NCBI GenBank assembly: GCA_964608265.1
Contig: CAZSNP010000004.1
Coordinates: forward strand, 60,121 to 124,120
Direction of reading: 5' to 3'
Origin: JANWXR01 sp964608265
Lineage (GTDB): Bacteria; Chloroflexota; Anaerolineae; Anaerolineales; UBA6663
DNA: 64,000 nt
Shown: positions 60,701 to 64,000 of the stretch, piece after piece
Numbering within the stretch: the first letter of the stretch is position 1
Layout: each line of letters opens with the position of its first letter
Program-made: the position numbers and the translations under genes
The notes under the pieces: generated by a model
Told to the model about the DNA's origin: nothing
What the model saw: the letters and a program-made list of their open reading frames with translations, nothing else
Database searches by the model: none

Positions 60701-61359
60701 TTATCGGGGAAAGGATAACCGCCTTCATTGCGGTTGGTCAGAAAGAAGAACTGCGTCTGCACCACCGTGAAGCCCTTGCTGACTCGATCTGCCAGCCAGG
60801 TGTAGAAATGACGATTGTCGTACGGGCCGCCTCCGATGCCGGCGCGGATTGCGTTGACTTCCCAGGCGGTCTCGCCAATCCAGAAGAACGGCGTGCCGTC
60901 GGCGTAGGTGAAGTAACGATTGGCGCGCGGGCCGCTGTTGGCCACCCGCAGGTGACCACGCAGGTTTGGGTTGGCGGCGATCTGCGCCGGAGTCGGCGCA
61001 ACAGCCTGCAGGGCGCCCGAGGCTCGCAAGTTGGCATCCGCCGAAGACGTCGACCAGCTCCAGGTGCCCGGCAAGGTCGGGGTAAAGCGCACTACCCACA
61101 CCTGCTGACCACCGGCGTCGGTTCCATTGTAGAAACCATCCACACTGAGGATCTGACCACTGCTGTGAGTAAAGGTAGCCTGCACCGGGAAGGTTTGCCA
61201 GTGATGGGTCTGAGGCGTCGTCAGTGCCCGTTCCCATAAGCCCCACTGTGTCACAGAGGCCTGGGCGACGGCAGGTTCCATCGGCCACAGGGCTGCGACA
61301 AGCGCAGTGATTAGCGTGAGCCGGACTAACGTCTTCAAATAGTCATTGAGGGTTTGCAT
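57754..61359 (-). CDS. Secreted multi-modular glycosidase-like protein (DUF5060-DUF4038-PA14-malectin-like)
   Basis: About 1201 residues counting the gap, from the ATG at 61359 with GAGGAGA before it. Signal peptide (1-33), DUF5060 (about 40-130) and a DUF4038/GH140-type (beta/alpha)8 domain (140-610; FFWIGETAWEV, LVWSLSGEYQY, KPTVHSEGFYEN). Next are a Thr/Pro linker (615-685), a PA14-type domain (690-865, ALLCVPVSGEYTFWLASDDLGVLLL) and a second linker. Two malectin-like modules with near-identical GYLADTG, RDRDSAQSPDQRYDTLLHMQ and WEIALPNGTYRVRLVAGD blocks end the protein. It probably degrades plant-type pectic or arabinan side chains outside the cell. A 100-N gap lies between the two end modules. 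Confidence 0.87.
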   Translation of the reverse strand: MQTLNDYLKTLVRLTLITALVAALWPMEPAVAQASVTQWGLWERALTTPQTHHWQTFPVQATFTHSSGQILSVDGFYNGTDAGGQQVWVVRFTPTLPGTWSWSTSSADANLRASGALQAVAPTPAQIAANPNLRGHLRVANSGPRANRYFTYADGTPFFWIGETAWEVNAIRAGIGGGPYDNRHFYTWLADRVSKGFTVVQTQFFFLTNRNEGGYPFPDNAQSDQGNGDFETLNASHFQQLDTRFRAMFDNGLVIAAHPSWLSTYRMSITDARLVSRYLMARYGAYNLVWSLSGEYQYKYPGTNTWDDAGSGGVWGLCWDYSTNRANASCEWNQLGQAVQSYNVYQHPLTIHPSGRPDEADPPEWGARAHAQSSSGEFHAQPWLTFNWTQTRHYDDHLFYVFERTRDDYALTPIKPTVHSEGFYENNRAEGADAHEVRWQMWTALVNGAAGHTYGAGGLSHFYDPHAPAGETGAATYDATSWDAALAYPGAGYVKPLRDFFAAIPWWQLEPNRQALRVDGSAPAGPSAYDITPPHAASIPNQLHVIYLPRGNAGHLVQMTGLGTGAYIAQSYNPRSGSYTTLNGGSPINPSNGVWTVPASVYANNEDWVLRLTASSGSPTPTTTRTAVPPTATATRTTAPPSPTATATRIGVQDNTATPTATRTAQPTTTANVTPTALPTSTGAPVTACAGSGATRSVWSDLSVTTLNEFAARTDNFRLPASSTQTQTTFESPTDSGDYYGQRMQALLCVPVSGEYTFWLASDDLGVLLLNPTRLASPTGADVAVLAAGAAEIAGVPYWTHAREWSKYPTQQSSRQSLLAGWYYIEARAIEGWGGDNLAVAWRLNNVNAPAEGDGSFIVSQANLYPVNQPPTTPAPQPTLTPTATLPQPTPAPGESIRINFQLDGASIPIGYLADTGAVFGERGNGYQYGWNADNTDGARDRDSAQSPDQRYDTLLHMQRGGTYIWEIALPNGTYRVRLVAGDPSYYDTYFHIMAEAVSVVEGVSSTTQRWLEGEATVTVTDGRLTLSXXXXXXXXXXXXXXXXXXXXXXXXXXXXXXXXXXGYLADTGKRFGDRGNGQQYGWSANNFTGRDRNSAASPDQRYDTLLHMQKPSVCGGSCTWEIALPNGTYRVRLVAGDASATDSVFRLDLEGVTVIDGAPTDSQRWLDNTVTVTVSDGRLTLSNASGAQNNKVNFIEISSP
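58174..58273. other. Scaffold gap between two homologous malectin-like modules
   Basis: 100 N. The sequences on both sides belong to consecutive copies of the same module (GGTCAGACGCCCATCGGTCAC on the right matches GCGTCAGCCGCCCGTCGCTCAC at 57818). The break is probably caused by the repeat; extra modules may be missing. Confidence 0.85.
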
Positions 61360-61603
61360 CGAACATCTCCTCTCGCCGGAAAATGTAGCGGCTGGCGGCG
61401 GTCCTGTCAGCAAATTCCCTCTGAAGATTGAGTGAACGCCGGGTGAACTTGTCGTAACCATCGCCAGCTTGACACAATGCCGTTGGTAAACCGTATAGAG
61501 TCGGTGAAGGGCCGCTGATCCAACACAAGGCCAGGTTTGTTAATCCCATGCATGCCTTTCAGATGATCCTATTCCCTTCGACGACACTCAGCGAAAACTA
61601 AAG

Positions 61604-61609
61604 TACAAT
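61604..61609 (+). promoter_or_regulatory. Possible -10 element of ccmE
   Basis: TACAAT 34 bp before the GTG start. There is no clear -35 at 17 bp. A TTGACA lies further upstream (61472) with TATAGA 19 bp after it, which could be an alternative promoter. The remaining 283-bp divergent spacer shows no gene. Confidence 0.35.
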
Positions 61610-61642
61610 TTTGGGCACGAATCCTTGTGATTGAGGTGTAAT

Positions 61643-62161
61643 GTGGCTCAAACGGCAACCGTGGTCAATCAAACGCAAACGGCAACTCGTGGCAACCGGC
61701 GGAAGTTCCTCATCGGCGGCGGTATCCTCATCGCGGCCATCGTCTTCCTCATCGCCACGACGATGAACGCCACGCTGCAATACTTCCTGACGATCGATGA
61801 GTTGCAGGCTCAGGGATCAAGCGTCGTCGGGAAGAACCTGCGCGTGTCGGGCGCGGTGTTGGGTGACACCATCACCTATGACACGACCACTTTGGAGATC
61901 ACGTTCACGATGGTCAACGTGCCCGGCGACCTGGCGCAGGTGGATGAGGCGGGCGGGCTGGCGAAGGTCTTGCACGAGGCGGTGCAGAACCAGAACGCCT
62001 CGCGCGTCACGGTGAAGTACGTCGGCCCAAAGCCCGACTTGCTGAGGCACGAGGCCCAGGCGATTGTGACCGGTAAGCTGGGGGAGGATGGGGTGTTTTA
62101 CGCCGACGAGTTGCAGTTGAAGTGCCCAACCCGCTACGACGAAGCCGCGCCGCGGAGTTGA
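61643..62161 (+). CDS. ccmE: Cytochrome c maturation heme chaperone CcmE, CxxxY type
   Basis: 172 residues from the GTG at 61643, 5 nt after GAGGTG; an upstream in-frame TTG is less likely. Membrane anchor at about 22-45, then the OB-fold (YFLTIDELQAQGSSVVGKNLRVSGAVLGDTI ... VTVKYVGPKPDLLRHEAQAIVTGKLGEDGVFYADEL). The heme-binding motif is C161-PTR-Y165, that is CxxxY, where proteobacterial CcmE has HxxxY. It carries heme to c-type cytochromes and lies convergent with nrfHA, whose products need nine hemes. Confidence 0.93.
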   Translation: MAQTATVVNQTQTATRGNRRKFLIGGGILIAAIVFLIATTMNATLQYFLTIDELQAQGSSVVGKNLRVSGAVLGDTITYDTTTLEITFTMVNVPGDLAQVDEAGGLAKVLHEAVQNQNASRVTVKYVGPKPDLLRHEAQAIVTGKLGEDGVFYADELQLKCPTRYDEAAPRS

Positions 62162-62179
62162 CGCAGCCGGATACAAAAG

Positions 62180-62209
62180 AGACCGCAGCCTGAGCGCTGC
62201 GGTCTTTTC
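62180..62209. terminator. Bidirectional terminator between ccmE and nrfA
   Basis: AGACCGCAG (62180-62188) and CTGCGGTCT (62197-62205) form a 9-bp stem with an 8-nt loop, followed by TTTTCG. A-rich sequence on the left (ACAAAAGAG) provides a T tract for the opposite strand. Confidence 0.85.
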
Positions 62210-62226
62210 GTTTGGGCGGCGGTTTC

Positions 62227-63522
62227 TCAGCGATTGGCCGTCGTCGGCGGAGTCGCTGACTCGAGCGCCTTGAGTTGTGCCTGCCGGGCCAGGTCGGTCG
62301 CGGCGGCGAGGATGCGCAGGGCCTCCTCGGGATTGTGGAAGCCCATGCTGTTCTCGGCAGCGATGAAGTCCCAACGCAACTGTGCGGCGCGGTGGAGCTG
62401 CTGCGCCTCGGCCAACCTGGCCGCATCCACGTTCGGCGCGGCGGCCGCAGCCTTCAACGCGTCAATCGCCGCCACCAGCGCGTCCTCGGTCGCACTCATC
62501 GTGTCGGCCACCTGTTTCTGAATCGTCGCCACGCGCCCGGTGACATAGGGCACATCGGTGTGACACTGGCCGCAGGCCACCTCGGCGTTGACCAGCGGGC
62601 TTTGCACATTGTGCGTCGAGAATTTGGCCGCGCCGTCGCGGGTGTAGGGCATGTGGCAATCGGCGCAGGCCACCCCGGCGCTGTAGTGCGTGCTGCCGGC
62701 GGTGAAGAGTTCATATTCCGGATGCTGCATCTTGAGCAGCGGCGCCTTCGTCTCGGCGTGTTCCCAATCCTTGAACTGAATTTCCGTGTAATATGCCTCG
62801 ATGTTTTCAATCGCCGTGCCCTTCGCCCATGGGAAGGTCAGTAGTTTGCCGTCGCCCCGGAAGTAATACTCGACGTGACAGTTCGCACACACCACCGTCC
62901 GCATCTCCTGCCGCGTGAACGTGCGCCAGTCCTTGCCCTGCGCCTTGAGCGCCTCATCCAGCGCGGGATTGGTGACGACGAGCCGCATCGTCTCGGCCTC
63001 GTGACAATTCGCGCAGCCAATGGGGTTGTTGATGCGCTGGCCCAGCGCCGCAAACGGCGTCCTGTCGTACTCCGCCATGCCCAGCTCCGCCCACAGCGAT
63101 GGATTCTCGGAGGCCTTGCACGAGTAGCACGTGCCCGGCGTCTTCTCGTTCACCCGTTTCGTGTCGCGCACGTCGGTCAGGCTCCAGGCGTGGCCGCGAT
63201 CCTCGGTGTAGCCTTTGGAAAACGGGTTGCCGGCGAACAGCCGCACCAGGCGCGGGTCCACCTCCAGTTTGTCGAAGTTGACCGAGCCGCCGTAAGTCGT
63301 CTTGATCGCATTCTCGCCGGTGAGCAGATAGGTCGAGTATTGATTGGGGAAGTTCGCGCCCCAGCGCTCGGAATCCGGTTCGTTGGCCGCGATCTGCAGC
63401 AGCGGCGCGACGCCCCGGCTGGCCGTGGGCTGATTGCTGATGAAGACGAAGGTCCCGATCAGCAGCGCCGTGAGCACGACGATGATGCCGATCAGAATCG
63501 CGGGGAGGAAGCGGTTATTCAT
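62227..63522 (-). CDS. nrfA: Pentaheme cytochrome c nitrite reductase catalytic subunit
   Basis: 431 residues. Anchor/signal helix at 8-30. Heme 1 is the active-site CYSCK (C132, C135, K136), the lysine-ligated form. Four CxxCH sites follow (CANCHEAE, CANCHVEYYF, CADCHMPY, CGQCHTDVPY). The catalytic Tyr lies in HVEYYF and the His in QHPEYE. The length is slightly short of E. coli NrfA, and the calcium-site region differs little. It reduces nitrite to ammonium with six electrons. nrfH precedes it by 10 bp. Confidence 0.97.
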   Translation of the reverse strand: MNNRFLPAILIGIIVVLTALLIGTFVFISNQPTASRGVAPLLQIAANEPDSERWGANFPNQYSTYLLTGENAIKTTYGGSVNFDKLEVDPRLVRLFAGNPFSKGYTEDRGHAWSLTDVRDTKRVNEKTPGTCYSCKASENPSLWAELGMAEYDRTPFAALGQRINNPIGCANCHEAETMRLVVTNPALDEALKAQGKDWRTFTRQEMRTVVCANCHVEYYFRGDGKLLTFPWAKGTAIENIEAYYTEIQFKDWEHAETKAPLLKMQHPEYELFTAGSTHYSAGVACADCHMPYTRDGAAKFSTHNVQSPLVNAEVACGQCHTDVPYVTGRVATIQKQVADTMSATEDALVAAIDALKAAAAAPNVDAARLAEAQQLHRAAQLRWDFIAAENSMGFHNPEEALRILAAATDLARQAQLKALESATPPTTANR

Positions 63523-63532
63523 AAGTCAGTCC

Positions 63533-64000
63533 TCAAGGGGTCGGCTTGCCTGTGTCCTGATAGGGCAGGATCGAAACGCCGCGCTCGCCGTGCGCGACCG
63601 CGCGATGGCAACTAAAACAATACCGTTCGGCATCGTGCCGGCCGTCCGCGATCACGCTCACCGTTTCGGCGTGGCAGCGGATACAGTTTTCCTGGATGAC
63701 GGCCTTGCTCGAGTCCCTGGCGCGGATGGCGGGCGGGAGGTGGCCGAGCGTGTACGCGCTGACGTGGTTGAAGCCGGATTGTGCTTTGACGAGATACTTG
63801 GGGATGAAGTCGTGCGGGGTGTGGCAGTCGTTGCACTTGGCAAACGGGCGGTGCCCGCTGTGGAACCAGCCCTCGTAGGCGGAATCCATCACATGGCAGT
63901 TGTTACACGCTGCCGGGTCATCGCCCAGGTAGGCCGTGAAGTTGCTGACATACAGCCCGACCCCGGCCACCGCCGCCAGGCACAGCATGCCCACCGCCAC
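63533..64000 (-). CDS. nrfH: NrfH-type tetraheme quinol dehydrogenase, 5' partial
   Basis: 155 residues to the window edge; the frame is open there and the membrane helix has only just begun, so about 10-20 residues are missing. Four CxxCH motifs (CNNCHVM, CNDCHTP, CIRCHAE, CFSCHRA) fit the NapC/NirT/NrfH family. The short length and the HVMDSAYEGWFHSGHRPFAKCNDCHTPH block indicate NrfH. It takes electrons from menaquinol and passes them to NrfA. Confidence 0.95.
   Translation of the reverse strand: MAVGMLCLAAVAGVGLYVSNFTAYLGDDPAACNNCHVMDSAYEGWFHSGHRPFAKCNDCHTPHDFIPKYLVKAQSGFNHVSAYTLGHLPPAIRARDSSKAVIQENCIRCHAETVSVIADGRHDAERYCFSCHRAVAHGERGVSILPYQDTGKPTP

Overview
The window is a high-GC bacterial scaffold, most likely from a Chloroflexota (Anaerolineae-like) organism. 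This is inferred from the very large multi-GAF hybrid kinases, secreted proteins with Thr/Pro-rich 'TPTATRT' linkers, an RpoC with a long coiled-coil N-terminal insertion, a CxxxY-type CcmE and a group-2-style Mrp antiporter. It carries four 100-N joins (9794-9893, 17986-18085, 49918-50017, 58174-58273). Two of them are flanked by identical 55-bp sequences and are assembly artefacts, not missing DNA. No tRNA, rRNA, CRISPR array, insertion sequence or origin was recognised.

Layout. 1-8.4 kb: a signalling block with a hybrid histidine kinase (5' end outside the window), a HAMP kinase, a receiver-PAS protein with a degenerate kinase core, and a membrane-anchored Thr/Pro-rich protein, closed by a strong terminator. 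8.4-16.1 kb (minus): a CaCA cation exchanger, a gene cut by a gap, and a complete Mrp Na+/H+ antiporter operon (AB fusion-C-D-E-F-G). 16.2-22.0 kb (minus): a BMP-type ABC importer (lipoprotein, double ATPase, two permeases) with a coupled YesL-like membrane protein. 22.3-26.7 kb: rpoC transcribed alone from a near-consensus promoter with a leader hairpin. 26.8-34.2 kb (minus): a 2464-residue hybrid kinase with eight GAF domains. 34.3-37.1 kb: gyrA with its own consensus promoter.

37.1-44.0 kb (minus): an MFS exporter, a DUF2891 protein, a YfcH-like epimerase, and a coupled glycosyltransferase/glycosidase-like membrane pair. 44.3-50.2 kb (plus): a MacAB-like tripartite exporter followed by its likely two-component system. 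50.3-57.6 kb (plus): a glycosyltransferase, a methyltransferase, and an AAC(6')-like acetyltransferase whose 5' end is duplicated around a DUF104/PIN toxin-antitoxin pair; then an M20 peptidase, a gluzincin-like lipoprotein and an EthD protein. 57.7-61.4 kb (minus): a secreted multi-modular glycosidase-like protein. 61.6-64.0 kb: ccmE facing nrfHA, a small module for cytochrome c maturation and nitrite ammonification.

A recurring oddity is the make-up of the spacers. Many intergenic stretches are built from short degenerate words repeated directly and in inverted order (for example GTGAAACGTGA, GTAGTCGA, CGGCAGACCGCAGA). Similar words recur at unlinked loci, spill into gene ends and in one case sit inside a coding region. 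A second class is a 33-bp nested palindrome, present at two loci with different stem sequences but the same design.
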